Positions 40,042 through 49,855 of a DNA stretch of 64,000 bases are shown piece after piece. The number at the start of each line of letters is the position of its first letter. The first letter of the stretch is position 1. The translations under genes and the position numbers were made by a program. Location: assembly GCA_900637135.1 (NCBI GenBank), contig LR134353.1, forward strand, positions 3,286,001 to 3,350,000, read 5' to 3'. The notes under the pieces were generated by a model, which did not search any database, was not told the DNA's origin, and saw only the letters and a list, made by a program, of their open reading frames with translations. Source of the DNA: Mycolicibacterium flavescens. GTDB taxonomy: Bacteria; Actinomycetota; Actinomycetes; Mycobacteriales; Mycobacteriaceae.

Positions 40042-41247
40042 TTAACCGGCGAAGGCGGCCACGGGCCCGATAACGATGATCGCAGGAGGCCGAATTCCGT
40101 CCTCCCGGATCCGTTCTGCGACATCGGCGAGCGTCGCGCGCAAAGTGCGCTGTGCGGCGGTGGTGCCGTGCTGAACCACCAGAACCGGCGTATCCGCAGG
40201 TCGTCCGCCTTCCAGCAGCGCCTCGGCGAACAGTTCGATGCGTTCGACGGCCATCAGCAACACGATGGTGCCCGAGAGCGCGGCCAAGGCATTCCAATTC
40301 ACTAACGATTCGGGATGCCCGGGCGCGACATGCCCGCTCACCACCACGAATTCGTGCGTGACGTGCCGGTGGGTGACGGGCACACCCGCGAGCGCGGGAA
40401 CCCCTATGGCACTGGTCACACCGGGTACGACGGTGACGGGGATACCGGCCTCGGCGCAGGCCAGCACCTCTTCGTATCCGCGCGCGAACACGAACGGGTC
40501 GCCGCCCTTGAGTCGCACGACGAACTTGCCCGCTTTCGCGCGGTCGATCAGCAGGCCGTTGATCGCGTCCTGTGCCATGGCCCGGCCGTACGGGATCTTC
40601 GACGCGTCGATGACCTCGACATGCGGCGGCATCTCGGCCAGCAGTTCCTGCGGTGCGAGTCGATCGGCGACGACGACGTCGGCGTGCGCCAACAGCCGGC
40701 GCCCGCGAACGGTGATCAACTCGGGGTCGCCCGGTCCCCCGCCCACGAGCGCCACGCCGCCGTGTACGACGTCGGCGGTTGCCGAACTGTCCGGTGCGAT
40801 GAGCCCGCGCTGCATGGCCTCGTGGATCGCCGACCTGATCGCCGCCGACCGGCGGTGCTCACCGCCGGCGAGCACACCGACCGAGAGCCCCTCGTACTCG
40901 AACGATGCCGGTGTGACGGCCGTGCCCTCGACGGCCACGTCCGCGCGCACACAGAAGATGTGGCGATCCTCGGCCTCGGCGACGACGGCCGCGTTGACGG
41001 CCGGGTCGTCGGTGGCGGCGATCGCGTACCAGGCGCCCTCGAGGTCGCCCGGTTCAAACTCGCGCAGCTGCAGCGCGATTCCACTCATCGCCTCGACCGC
41101 GGGCGTGGCCTCGCGCGCGATCACGACCACGTCGGCGCCGTTGGCCACCAGAAGCGGCAAGCGGCGCTGCGCCACACTGCCGCCGCCGACGACGACGACC
41201 TTCCTGCCGGTCAGGCGCAGACCGACTAGATAGGCGTTCTCGGTCAC
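40042..41247 (-). CDS. cysG: Siroheme synthase-like fusion: precorrin-2 dehydrogenase + uroporphyrinogen-III methyltransferase
   Basis: 401 residues. The N-terminal NAD-binding half (VGLRLTGRKVVVVGGGSVAQRRLPLL, residues 8-33; AATDDPAVNAAV) oxidises precorrin-2. The C-terminal half (about 155-401: VALVGGGPGDPELITVRGRRLLAHADVVVADRL, VRLKGGDPFVFARGYEE) is the SAM-dependent C-methyltransferase. It supplies siroheme and/or the corrin ring. ATG overlaps the cobB stop by 4 bases. Homologue of Rv2847c. Confidence 0.95.
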   Translation of the reverse strand: MTENAYLVGLRLTGRKVVVVGGGSVAQRRLPLLVANGADVVVIAREATPAVEAMSGIALQLREFEPGDLEGAWYAIAATDDPAVNAAVVAEAEDRHIFCVRADVAVEGTAVTPASFEYEGLSVGVLAGGEHRRSAAIRSAIHEAMQRGLIAPDSSATADVVHGGVALVGGGPGDPELITVRGRRLLAHADVVVADRLAPQELLAEMPPHVEVIDASKIPYGRAMAQDAINGLLIDRAKAGKFVVRLKGGDPFVFARGYEEVLACAEAGIPVTVVPGVTSAIGVPALAGVPVTHRHVTHEFVVVSGHVAPGHPESLVNWNALAALSGTIVLLMAVERIELFAEALLEGGRPADTPVLVVQHGTTAAQRTLRATLADVAERIREDGIRPPAIIVIGPVAAFAG

Positions 41248-42647
41248 TGATCCGGATCCTGTTCGCGCGAGCTCATCGGCGCGAGCTTAGAGGTTGCGGC
41301 CACCGCCACGAAGCGGCTGATTGCCCGCGGGTGCGCGGCGGGGTGGGTGTGCAGGTAGCCGGCATGCACGGCCCCGTCCACCACGCCGTCCCTCCTGCGG
41401 CCGATGGCGCCGCCGGTGAAGATCCACGCGGGGGCGTAGTCGTTTTTGAAAGTGACTGCGGTGCGGTGAAACTCGTGTCCCATCATCCGGGCACCGATCG
41501 AGTGCAACGGCGAGTCGGTCACCACGACGGCTTCGCGGTAGCCGAGCGTGAGGCGGTCGGTGAACGTCGCCGAACCGGAGATCACCCCACACATCGGGTG
41601 ACCGTCGAGGTCGTCGACGAGATAGGTCAGGCCCGCGCATTCGGCGTGCACCGGGGCCCCCGACGCCGCCAGTTGTCTGATCTGCGTGCGGGCGACGTCG
41701 TTGGCGGAGAGTTCGGCGACGAACTCCTCGGGGAAACCGCCGGGCACGACGAGGGCATCGGCGCCCGACGGCAGCGCGTCGGTCAGCGGGTCGAACTCGA
41801 CGACCTCGGCGCCCGCGGCGGTGAGCACTTCGCGGTGTTCGGCGTAGCCGAAGCTGAACGCCCTGCCCGATGCCAGCGCCACCGTGGCGTTTCCGCCGAC
41901 GGGGGTCACCTCCTCGGCGTCCCAGGGGTCGTCGAGGACCCTGCTCTCGGCCAGCGCGGCGATCCCCACCAGGTCGACGTGGCGACCTACGAGCGCCGTC
42001 ATCGCCTCCACCGCCTCGCGCGCCCTGTTCCCGTGTTCGACCGCGGTGACCAGGCCCAGATGCCGTGAGGGGACAGACATTTCGTCGCAGCGGGGAATCA
42101 CACCCAAGACCGGGATGCCGGCGTGTTCGCAGGCTTGGCGCAGTACCTCCTCGTGGCGCGGCGAGCCGACGCGGTTGAGGATCACCCCGGCAACGCGTAC
42201 CGAGGAGTCGAACGTCGAAAAGCCGTGCAGCAGTGCGGCGATGCTGTGACTCTGTCCGCGGGCGTCGACGACCATGACGACCGGTGCGCCCAGCAGAGCG
42301 GCGACATGTGCGGTGGATCCGAACGCATTGCCGCGCGACTCCTCGGTGATGCGGCCGTCGAACAGGCCCATCACGCCTTCGATCACCGCGATGTCGGCTC
42401 GGGCGCTGCCGTGCCGGTAGAGCGGCCCGATCAGGTGCTCCCCCGTCAGGACGGGGTCGAGGTTGCGGCCGGGCCGTAGCGAGGCCAGCGCGTGATAGCC
42501 GGGGTCGATGTAGTCGGGGCCGACCTTGAACGGCGCGACCGCACGCCCTGCTCGCCGCAGCGCCCCCATCAAACCCGTTGCCACGGTGGTCTTTCCGCTA
42601 CCCGAGGCGGGCGCGGCGATCACCACCGCAGGCGTCGCCCTGCTCAC
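41244..42647 (-). CDS. cobB: Hydrogenobyrinic/cobyrinic acid a,c-diamide synthase
   Basis: 467 residues from GTG 42647 (VSRATPAVVIAAPASGSGKTT). The N-terminal P-loop amidoligase domain has ASGSGKTTVATGLMGAL and FKVGPDYIDPGYH. The C-terminal glutamine amidotransferase domain has PGGFPEEFVAEL and the nucleophile Cys in VHAECAGLTYL, with HEFHRT following. It amidates side chains a and c of the corrin. Frames starting upstream run into a 60-bp repeat and are not credible. Confidence 0.94.
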   Translation of the reverse strand: MSRATPAVVIAAPASGSGKTTVATGLMGALRRAGRAVAPFKVGPDYIDPGYHALASLRPGRNLDPVLTGEHLIGPLYRHGSARADIAVIEGVMGLFDGRITEESRGNAFGSTAHVAALLGAPVVMVVDARGQSHSIAALLHGFSTFDSSVRVAGVILNRVGSPRHEEVLRQACEHAGIPVLGVIPRCDEMSVPSRHLGLVTAVEHGNRAREAVEAMTALVGRHVDLVGIAALAESRVLDDPWDAEEVTPVGGNATVALASGRAFSFGYAEHREVLTAAGAEVVEFDPLTDALPSGADALVVPGGFPEEFVAELSANDVARTQIRQLAASGAPVHAECAGLTYLVDDLDGHPMCGVISGSATFTDRLTLGYREAVVVTDSPLHSIGARMMGHEFHRTAVTFKNDYAPAWIFTGGAIGRRRDGVVDGAVHAGYLHTHPAAHPRAISRFVAVAATSKLAPMSSREQDPDQ

Positions 42648-42678
42648 CCCGCCCCCCGCGTGGGCCCACCCACCCGTG

Positions 42679-42738
42679 GCGAGCGACCGTGTTTGCACGC
42701 CGACACACCGCAAATGGTGTCATTTCGCGGTCGCTCGC
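42679..42738 (+). repeat. 60-bp inverted-repeat element, copy C
   Basis: Arms GCGAGCGACCG (42679-42689) and CGGTCGCTCGC (42728-42738), 11 perfect pairs, 60 bases in all, core CGACACACC at the family offset. It sits between cobO and cobB, which are read in the same direction, so the element is probably transcribed inside an operon mRNA as a hairpin. Confidence 0.78.
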
Positions 42739-42750
42739 GCCGATCGAGCG

Positions 42751-43365
42751 TCACCACTCGATGCCCTTCTGACCCTTGCGCCCGACATCCATCGGGTGCT
42801 TGACCTTGGTCATCTCGGTGACCAGATCCGCGGCATCGAGCAACTGCTGCGGGGCGTCGCGACCGGTGATGACGACGTGCTGCATCCCGGGTCGCGAGCG
42901 GAGAGTCGCGACGACCTCGTCCACGTCGATCCAGCCCCACTTCAGCGGATAGGTGAACTCGTCGAGCACATAGAAATCGTGGCGTTCGTCGGCGATCCGC
43001 CGCGCGATCTCGGCCCAGCCGTCGGCCGCCGCCGCGGCGTGGTCGACCTCGTCGCCGTGTTTGCGCGACCAGGACCAACCCGAACCCATCTTGTGCCACT
43101 GCACCGGTCCCCCGACGCCGTGCTCGTCGTACAGTTTGCCGAGTTCGCGGAAGGCCGCTTCCTCGCCCACCTTCCACTTGGCGCTCTTGACGAACTGGAA
43201 CACCGCGATGTCAAAGCCTTGATTCCATGCGCGCAGCGCCATGCCGAACGCGGCGGTCGACTTGCCCTTACCCGCACCGGTGTGCACGGCGAACAGCGGG
43301 GCGTTGCGGCGTGCGCGGGTGGTCAACCCGTCGTCGGGAACCGTCAGCGGCTGACCCTGAGGCAT
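42751..43365 (-). CDS. cobO: Cob(I)alamin (corrinoid) adenosyltransferase
   Basis: 204 residues of the CobA/BtuR type. P-loop VHTGAGKGKSTAAFGMALRA, then FDIAVFQFVKSAKWKVGEE, and the conserved FYVLDEFTYPLKWGWIDV and VVITGRDAPQQLLDAADLVTEM. Adds the adenosyl group to the corrinoid. Homologue of Rv2849c. Downstream of the chelatase ATPase gene with 31 bases between. Confidence 0.95.
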   Translation of the reverse strand: MPQGQPLTVPDDGLTTRARRNAPLFAVHTGAGKGKSTAAFGMALRAWNQGFDIAVFQFVKSAKWKVGEEAAFRELGKLYDEHGVGGPVQWHKMGSGWSWSRKHGDEVDHAAAAADGWAEIARRIADERHDFYVLDEFTYPLKWGWIDVDEVVATLRSRPGMQHVVITGRDAPQQLLDAADLVTEMTKVKHPMDVGRKGQKGIEW

Positions 43366-43396
43366 ACCTACCTCTCCCTACTCCTTGTGGCCCATC

Positions 43397-45256
43397 TCAG
43401 GCGGCGGTGCGGATCACGTCGGTGAGGCTGTCCGCCCGCAGCTGGGCCAACCGCACCGCCGGGGCGCCCAGTTGTTCGGCGAGCTCTGCGGCCAGACCCA
43501 ACCGCACATACGACGTTTCGCAGTCGACAACGACCGCGGCGGCGCCCTCGGCCACCAACCGCGCGGCGGCCGAGCGCGTGCGCCCCAACGGGTCGGCACC
43601 GCCGGTGGCGCGGCCGTCGGTCAGCACCACCACGAGGCTGCGCCGGGCGCGGTCGCGGGCCTTCTCCCTCACGACCAGGTCGCGCGCCGCCAACAAGCCT
43701 TCCGCCAGAGGCGTCTTGCCGCCGGTGTCGAAACGGGCCAGACGCCGGCTGGCGATATGCACCGACGACGTCGGAGGCAGCAGGACCTTCGCGTCGCTTT
43801 GGCGAAACGTGATCACGGCGACCTTGTCGCGGCGCTGGTAGGCGTCGCGCAACAGCGACAGCGCCGCACCCCCGACCGCGGACATCCGGTCGCGCGCGGC
43901 CATCGAACCCGACGCGTCGACCACGAAGATCACCAGGTTCCCCTCGCGGCCCTCCCGGATCGCGCGCCGCACATCGCCCGGCTGCGGCCGGGGCGCTCCG
44001 GGCCTGCGTTGGTTCTCCACGGCGGCCAGCAGGGTGCCGAACATGTGCACACCGTGACCGGTCCGGCCGTCAGACGTGGCCGAGATCGTCTTGCCGGTGC
44101 GGTTACGCGCCCGCGACCGGCGGCCCGGCGCTCCCTCCCCCACACCGGGCACCACCAGCGAACGGGTGCGAAACACCGCCGAGGGTGCGGCGCTGGGACG
44201 CGAACTCCCCGAATTCCGTTGTGACGGTTGCCTATCGCGGCCGTCACCCTCCGGCGACGACGACGCGCCACCGCCCGGTGGGTCGGGATCGGGTTCGGGG
44301 TCGGGGTTCTCGTCGGTGGCCTCGTCGGCCTGGGCCATCACGTCGTCGAGTTGGCCGGGATCCAGGCCCGGGTCGTCGAACGGGTCGCGGCGTCGGCGGT
44401 GCGGTAGCGCGAGTTCAGCGGCCACCCGGATGTCCTCCTCGGACACCACCTCGGTTCCGCGCCACGCGGCGTGCGCGACAGCGGTCCTGGCGACGACCAG
44501 GTCGGCACGCATGCCGTCGACGTCGAAAGCCGCGCACAGCGCCGCGATCCGACGTAATTCGCTGTCGGGCAACGAAACCGAGTCGACCGAAGCGCGGGCC
44601 GCCGCGACACGGCGCGCGAGCTCATCGTCGTCTTCGGCGTAGCGTTGGGCGAACCCGGCGGGATCGGCCTCATACGCCATGCGTTGTCGGATCACCTCGA
44701 CGCGCACATCGACGTCGCGCGACGCCCGCACGTCGACGGTGAGCCCGAACCGGTCGAGCAGCTGCGGACGCAGTTCGCCCTCTTCGGGATTCATCGTGCC
44801 GATCAGCACGAAGCGTGCCTCATGGCTGTGCGACACCCCGTCGCGCTCCACGTGCACCCGGCCCATCGCCGCGGCGTCGAGCAGCACGTCGACCAGATGG
44901 TCGTGCAGCAGGTTCACCTCGTCGACGTAGAGCACACCGCCGTGCGCGCGGGCGAGCAGTCCCGGCGAGAACGCGTGCTCACCGTCGCGCAGCACCTTCT
45001 GCAAATCCAGCGAGCCGACCACCCGATCCTCGGTCGCGCCTATCGGCAGTTCGACCAGCTGCCCAGTGGTGCCCGTCGTCCCGTCCGCCGCAGCGGCCGC
45101 TTCCAGCACCTTGGCCAACCCACGCACCGCCGTCGACTTCGCGGTGCCCTTCTCTCCGCGAATCAGCACCCCTCCAATGTCGGGGCGGATCGCGCACAGC
45201 AGCAGCGCCAGCCGCAGACGGTCATGCCCGACGATCGCGCTGAAGGGATAGGTCAC
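43397..45256 (-). CDS. Mg/Co-chelatase-type AAA+ ATPase fused to a VWA domain
   Basis: 619 residues. ChlI-like AAA+ domain (about 1-320): Walker [17 protein letters not shown], Walker [18 protein letters not shown], sensor [20 protein letters not shown]. Then an acidic Pro-rich linker (about 330-400, [17 protein letters not shown]) and a ChlD-like VWA domain with MIDAS motif [15 protein letters not shown]. Such fusions power metal insertion into tetrapyrroles; with cobO and cobB alongside, a partner of CobN cobaltochelatase is likely (inference; no CobN in the window). Homologue of Rv2850c. Confidence 0.92.
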   Translation of the reverse strand: MTYPFSAIVGHDRLRLALLLCAIRPDIGGVLIRGEKGTAKSTAVRGLAKVLEAAAAADGTTGTTGQLVELPIGATEDRVVGSLDLQKVLRDGEHAFSPGLLARAHGGVLYVDEVNLLHDHLVDVLLDAAAMGRVHVERDGVSHSHEARFVLIGTMNPEEGELRPQLLDRFGLTVDVRASRDVDVRVEVIRQRMAYEADPAGFAQRYAEDDDELARRVAAARASVDSVSLPDSELRRIAALCAAFDVDGMRADLVVARTAVAHAAWRGTEVVSEEDIRVAAELALPHRRRRDPFDDPGLDPGQLDDVMAQADEATDENPDPEPDPDPPGGGASSSPEGDGRDRQPSQRNSGSSRPSAAPSAVFRTRSLVVPGVGEGAPGRRSRARNRTGKTISATSDGRTGHGVHMFGTLLAAVENQRRPGAPRPQPGDVRRAIREGREGNLVIFVVDASGSMAARDRMSAVGGAALSLLRDAYQRRDKVAVITFRQSDAKVLLPPTSSVHIASRRLARFDTGGKTPLAEGLLAARDLVVREKARDRARRSLVVVLTDGRATGGADPLGRTRSAAARLVAEGAAAVVVDCETSYVRLGLAAELAEQLGAPAVRLAQLRADSLTDVIRTAA

Positions 45257-45699
45257 GGCTTCAGCATAGGGACGTGCGGAATGCCGTCCTGCATGAACTC
45301 CTCTCCGTCGCGGACGAAGCCGAGGCGGGCATACATATCGGCCAGGTACGTCTGGGCGTCGATGCGGCAGGGATAGTCACCCACCTCGGCCAGCGCGGCC
45401 TGCAGCAGCCGCGTGCTGTGCCCCTGCCCGCGCGCCTCACGCTTGGTGCACACCCGGCCGATGCGGAAGCCCTTCTGCCCGCCGGGATGCTCCTCCATCA
45501 GACGCAGCGTCGAAATCACCTCACCGGTGGACGTTTCCAGCCAGAAGTGCCGCGTCTCGGCGAGAAGATCGCGGCCGTCGAGTTCTGGATACGGAATGGC
45601 CTGCTCCACGACGAAGACCTCGACCCGCAGCTTGAGCAGTTCGTAGAGCGTTGCGGCGTCGAGGTCTCGAGACCAACTGCGGCGCAGCGCAACCGTCAT
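45253..45699 (-). CDS. GNAT acetyltransferase (ElaA-like, Rv2851c homologue)
   Basis: 148 residues. [27 protein letters not shown] is the ElaA-type N-terminus; the acetyl-CoA loop is [24 protein letters not shown]. Substrate unknown. ATG 45699 overlaps the mqo stop by 4 bases and its stop overlaps the chelatase gene start by 4 bases, so it is tightly embedded between mqo and the cobalamin genes. Confidence 0.88.
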   Translation of the reverse strand: MTVALRRSWSRDLDAATLYELLKLRVEVFVVEQAIPYPELDGRDLLAETRHFWLETSTGEVISTLRLMEEHPGGQKGFRIGRVCTKREARGQGHSTRLLQAALAEVGDYPCRIDAQTYLADMYARLGFVRDGEEFMQDGIPHVPMLKP

Positions 45700-47195
45700 C
45701 CCGTGGCCACCGCCGGGGATTCGTCGAGACGCAGGACCCGCGTTCCGTGCGACCACACCTCGTCGAACAGCGCAGGCTCGGAGGACAACTCGTGTCCCAG
45801 CGACGGCACCATCTCCTTGATCTCGGACTCCCACGCCGGATAGCGCTTGGCGAAGCAGCGCTGCAGCACGTCGATCATCGCGGGCACCGCGGTCGAGGCT
45901 CCCGGGGAAGCGCCGAGCAGCCCGGCGATGGTGCCGTCACCGGAGGTGAGCACGGTGGTGCCGAAGTCGAGCACACCCTTGCCGCTCTTACCGCAGATGA
46001 CCTGGACCCGTTGCCCCGCCACGTTGAGCTCCCAGTCGGATTCCTTTGCGCTGGGCGCGAATTCGCGGAGTGCTTCGATTCGCTCGGCGTCCGACAACAT
46101 CAGCTGGCCCACCAGGTACTTGAGCAGTCCGAACTGGGTGAGCGCGACGTTGACCATCGACGCGACGTTGTTGAGCGTGATGGATTCGGGCAGGTCCAAG
46201 ACGTCGCCCTGTTTGAGGAATTTCGGTGACCAGCCGGCGAACGGCCCGAATAGCAACCAGGACCGGCCGTTGATCACGCGCGTGTCCAGGTGCGGAACCG
46301 ACATCGGCGGCGCACCCACCGGTGGCTGGCCGTACACCTTGGCCTGATGCGCATCAGTAAGGCGCGGGACGTCGGTGCGCAGGAACTTGCCGCTGACCGG
46401 GAAGCCGCCGAAGTTCTTGGCCTCCTTCATGCCTGCCTTCTGCAACAGGTTCAACGCCCCGCCGCCCGCGCCGACGAACACGAAGCCGGCCTTGAGCTTG
46501 CTGGTGCGCCCGGTGCGCAGATTGACCAGCTTCAGGGTCCACGAACCGTCGGACTCCTGGTTCAGATCGCGCACCTCGTGCCCGAAATATGTGGTCATAC
46601 CGCGCTGGGCGACGTAGCCGAGCAGCTGGCGGGACAGGGCGCCGAAGTCGACGTCGGTGCCCTGCTCGGTCCAGTTGAGCGCGACCGGTTCGGAGAAGTC
46701 GCGCTTTTCGGCCATCAGCGGCAGCCGCCGGGTGAACTCGTCCTCGTCGTCGATGTACTCCATGCGCGCGAACAGCGGGTTGGTCACCAACGCGTCGTAG
46801 CGGCGCCGCAGATACTTCACGCTTTCGGCGCCGTGCACGAAACTCACATGCGGGATCGGGTTGAGGAAGCTGCGCGGATCGCTGATCAACCCGTTTTCGA
46901 CCGCGTACGCCCAGAACTGGCGCGTCACCTGGAACTGCTCGTTGACGCGCACGGCCTTGGAGATGTCGATCGACCCGTCGGGCTGCTGCGGGGTGTAGTT
47001 CAGCTCGCACAGCGCCGAGTGGCCGGTACCGGCGTTGTTCCACGCGTCGCTGCTCTCGGCGGCCGCCGCGTCGAGGCGCTCGATCAGCGTGATGTCCCAG
47101 TCCGGCTCCAGCTGTCGCAGCAGCGCGCCCAACGTTCCGCTCATGATGCCGGCCCCGATGAGCACGACGTCTGTCTTCCTCGGTTCGTCAGACAC
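45696..47195 (-). CDS. mqo: Malate:quinone oxidoreductase
   Basis: 499 residues from GTG 47195, which has a GGGGAACTGAGA leader. FAD-binding [24 protein letters not shown] near the N-terminus, [32 protein letters not shown], and the C-terminal [20 protein letters not shown]. Oxidises malate to oxaloacetate and passes electrons to menaquinone at the membrane. Start chosen by alignment with M. tuberculosis Mqo (493 aa). Confidence 0.96.
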   Translation of the reverse strand: MSDEPRKTDVVLIGAGIMSGTLGALLRQLEPDWDITLIERLDAAAAESSDAWNNAGTGHSALCELNYTPQQPDGSIDISKAVRVNEQFQVTRQFWAYAVENGLISDPRSFLNPIPHVSFVHGAESVKYLRRRYDALVTNPLFARMEYIDDEDEFTRRLPLMAEKRDFSEPVALNWTEQGTDVDFGALSRQLLGYVAQRGMTTYFGHEVRDLNQESDGSWTLKLVNLRTGRTSKLKAGFVFVGAGGGALNLLQKAGMKEAKNFGGFPVSGKFLRTDVPRLTDAHQAKVYGQPPVGAPPMSVPHLDTRVINGRSWLLFGPFAGWSPKFLKQGDVLDLPESITLNNVASMVNVALTQFGLLKYLVGQLMLSDAERIEALREFAPSAKESDWELNVAGQRVQVICGKSGKGVLDFGTTVLTSGDGTIAGLLGASPGASTAVPAMIDVLQRCFAKRYPAWESEIKEMVPSLGHELSSEPALFDEVWSHGTRVLRLDESPAVATG

Positions 47196-47348
47196 TCTCA
47201 GTTCCCCCGACTGGACTCGGTTTTCCGCGCGGCCGCGGCCATGGTCGATCATCAGGTTAGCCCGCAAAGCGCGTTCTCAATCCCCGCGCGATCGCCGCGC
47301 GCAGAACGCCATAGCGCCGCTTCGCCCAGCGGTACCGGCTGTCGCGGC

Positions 47349-47354
47349 TATCGT
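47349..47354 (+). promoter_or_regulatory. -10 element of a probable leaderless hydrolase transcript
   Basis: TATCGT (TAnnnT) with 7 bases to the GTG at 47362. No ribosome site precedes the GTG, consistent with leaderless transcription of the hydrolase-mtr operon. Confidence 0.45.
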
Positions 47355-47361
47355 TGCTGTC

Positions 47362-48384
47362 GTGCCCGACTGGAAGGCAGACGTGCTGCCGGGCTACTGG
47401 CAACACCCGATGGCCCTCGGCGCGGACCCGGACGGGGAGGGCGAGCTCGTCGCCACCCTGGTTCGGCGCGGTGAACCGGATCGGTCGGCCACGCGCGCGG
47501 TGCTGTTGGTGCACGGGTTCACCGACTACTTCTTCAACACCGAGCTCGCCGACCACTTCGCCGGTCGCGGATTCGCGTTCTACGCCATCGACCTGCACAA
47601 ATGCGGGCGTTCGTGGCGGGAGGGCCAGACCCCTCACTTCACCACCGACCTGGCCCGCTACGACGTCGAACTCGAACGCGCACTCGACATCATCGGCTCG
47701 GTGTCCCCGGCCGAGGTCCTGGTGTACGGGCACTCGGCCGGTGGGCTGATCGTGTCGCTGTGGCTGGACCGGTTGCGTCGGCGCGGGCGGACCGGGCGCA
47801 AGCGCATCGGCGGCCTCGTGCTGAACAGCCCGTGGCTTGACCTGCAGGGGCCATCGATCCTTCGGGCCGCACCGACGCGCGCCGCACTGGGGGCCGTCTC
47901 GCGGGTGTACAAGCGGCTGGTGGTGCGCCCGCCGAGCGAAGGTGGCTACGGCTCGTCGTTGCACCGCGACTACCACGGCGACTTCGACTACGACCTGAAG
48001 TGGAAGCCCGTCGGCGGCTTTCCCGTCACGACGGGCTGGATCGCCGCCGTCCGCCGCGGCCACGCGAGACTGCACCGCGGTCTCGACGTCGGCGTGCCCA
48101 ACCTCGTTCTGCGCTCAGACCGCAGCGTGCGCGAGGTGAAGGATCCGGACGCGATTCAGAAGGGCGATGCGGTGCTCGACGTCAAACAGATCGCCCGGTG
48201 GGCCGGATGCATCGGCAACCGGACCACGATCGTGCCGATCGCCGACGCCAAGCACGACGTGTTCCTGTCGGTACCCGAGGCACGACGGGCCGCCTACGGC
48301 GAACTGGACCGATGGCTGGACTGGTACCTCGATCCGGCCGCCCGCGGCTCCGCCGTCACCCGATCCCCAGGAGGCTGGTCATGA
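47362..48384 (+). CDS. Alpha/beta hydrolase (Rv2854-like)
   Basis: 340 residues. Oxyanion region LLVHGFTDYFFN, nucleophile elbow VLVYGHSAGGLIVSLW (Ser near residue 125), His in ADAKHDVFLSV. Resembles monoacylglycerol-lipase-type serine hydrolases; substrate unknown. GTG 47362 gives PDWKADVLPGYWQ at the N-terminus. Stop overlaps the mtr start (ATGA), so it may be linked to mycothiol metabolism by co-expression only. Confidence 0.88.
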   Translation: MPDWKADVLPGYWQHPMALGADPDGEGELVATLVRRGEPDRSATRAVLLVHGFTDYFFNTELADHFAGRGFAFYAIDLHKCGRSWREGQTPHFTTDLARYDVELERALDIIGSVSPAEVLVYGHSAGGLIVSLWLDRLRRRGRTGRKRIGGLVLNSPWLDLQGPSILRAAPTRAALGAVSRVYKRLVVRPPSEGGYGSSLHRDYHGDFDYDLKWKPVGGFPVTTGWIAAVRRGHARLHRGLDVGVPNLVLRSDRSVREVKDPDAIQKGDAVLDVKQIARWAGCIGNRTTIVPIADAKHDVFLSVPEARRAAYGELDRWLDWYLDPAARGSAVTRSPGGWS

Positions 48385-49796
48385 CGCACTTCGACATCGC
48401 GATCATCGGAGCGGGCTCGGGCAACTCGATCCTCGACGAGCGCTACATCGACAAGAAGATCGCGATCTGCGAGCAGAGTGTGTTCGGCGGAACGTGTCTC
48501 AATGTCGGTTGCATCCCGACGAAGATGTTCGTCTACGCGGCGGGCGTCGCCGACACCGTCAGGGACGCGGCGCGATACGGTGTCGACGCGCACATAGACG
48601 CGGTGCGGTGGCCCGACGTCGTCTCGAGGGTGTTCGGACGGATCGACCCGTTGGCCGTAGCGGGAGAGAACTACCGTCGCTCCTCACCGAATGTGCAGGT
48701 GTTCTCCAGCCACACCAGGTTTGCGCCCACGAGACCCGACGGCCGGTATGCGCTGCGCACCGACGCCGGCGACGAGTTCACCGCCGACCAGGTGGTGATC
48801 GCGGCCGGTTCTCGCGCGGTCGTGCCCGACGCGGTCAGCGAATGCGGTGCGCCGTACCACACCAGCGACACGATCATGCGGATCACCGATCTGCCCGAAC
48901 ACCTCATCATCGTCGGCGGCGGTTATGTCGCTTGCGAATTCGCCCACATCTTCTCGTCGCTCGGCAGCAAGATCACGCTGCTGATCCGCGGCAGCACTCT
49001 GCTGCGCGGCCACGACGACGACATCGCGATGCGCTTCACCGACATCGCCGCCAAGAAGTGGGAGGTGCGCAACCATCACGAGCTCGCCGACGCCCGCGAG
49101 GTCGACGGCGGCGTCGAAGTCACCTGTCACGACGGCTCGACACTGTGCGGCGACGTCCTGCTGGTGGCGACCGGTCGCGTCCCCAACGGTGACCTGCTCG
49201 ACGCAGTGCATGCCGGTGTGAAGGTGACCGCGAGCGGACAGGTCGTCGTCGACGAATACCAACGCACCACCGCCCGCGGCATTTTCGCGCTCGGCGACGT
49301 GTCGTCGGACTTCCAGCTCAAGCACGTGGCCAACCACGAAGCGCGCGTCGTCAAACACAATCTTCTGCAGGACTGGGATGACACGGACGCGCTCATGCCT
49401 GCCAACCACCGCCATGTCCCGTCGGCGGTGTTCACCGACCCGCAGATCGCCAGCGTCGGGTTAACCGAAAACGAGGCGCGCGCACAGGGTTTCCGGATCC
49501 GGGTGAAGATCCAGGATTACGCCGACGTCGCCTACGGGTGGGCGATGGAGGACACCTCCGGTATCGCCAAAGTCATCGTCGACGACGACACCGGGCTGCT
49601 CCTCGGTGCGCACATCATGGGCCATCAGGCGTCATCGCTGATCCAGCCTGTCGTCCAGGGCATGGCGTTCGACCTGCCCGCGCAGGAGATGGCGCGCGGG
49701 CAGTACTGGATTCACCCCGCCCTGCCGGAGGTCGTCGAGAACGCATTGCTGGCGCTGTGCGGCGAGCCGCCGTGGCCGCCGTCCCGACGACACTGA
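48381..49796 (+). CDS. mtr: Mycothione reductase
   Basis: 471 residues. FAD loop IAIIGAGSGNSILDERY, redox disulphide GGTCLNVGCIPTKM, NADPH loop LIIVGGGYVACEFAHIFSSLGS, second FAD motif IFALGDVSSDFQLKHVANHEAR, and the C-terminal catalytic His-Glu in YWIHPALPEVVENALL. Keeps mycothiol, the actinobacterial thiol, reduced. ATG preceded by AGGAGG. The gene itself marks the genome as actinobacterial. Confidence 0.96.
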   Translation: MTHFDIAIIGAGSGNSILDERYIDKKIAICEQSVFGGTCLNVGCIPTKMFVYAAGVADTVRDAARYGVDAHIDAVRWPDVVSRVFGRIDPLAVAGENYRRSSPNVQVFSSHTRFAPTRPDGRYALRTDAGDEFTADQVVIAAGSRAVVPDAVSECGAPYHTSDTIMRITDLPEHLIIVGGGYVACEFAHIFSSLGSKITLLIRGSTLLRGHDDDIAMRFTDIAAKKWEVRNHHELADAREVDGGVEVTCHDGSTLCGDVLLVATGRVPNGDLLDAVHAGVKVTASGQVVVDEYQRTTARGIFALGDVSSDFQLKHVANHEARVVKHNLLQDWDDTDALMPANHRHVPSAVFTDPQIASVGLTENEARAQGFRIRVKIQDYADVAYGWAMEDTSGIAKVIVDDDTGLLLGAHIMGHQASSLIQPVVQGMAFDLPAQEMARGQYWIHPALPEVVENALLALCGEPPWPPSRRH

Positions 49797-49855
49797 CTTG
49801 CCGGCGGTTTGTGCACGTTTGGGAGCGCTCAACGCTCCTCGATGTGCACAAGTCA
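49794..49855. terminator. 62-base nested palindrome spanning both stop codons of convergent genes
   Basis: Outer arms TGACTTG (49794-49800)/CAAGTCA (49849-49855), overlapping inner arms TTGTGCAC (49809-49816)/GTGCACAA (49844-49851), and innermost GGAGCG (49822-49827)/CGCTCC (49833-49838). The outer arms contain the TGA stops of mtr (plus) and cbiO (minus). A bidirectional terminator is the simplest reading. Confidence 0.6.

Noticed and set aside
42648..42713. Longer cobB N-terminus
   Set aside because: The extra codons translate the 60-bp repeat copy C; the conserved protein begins at GTG 42647.
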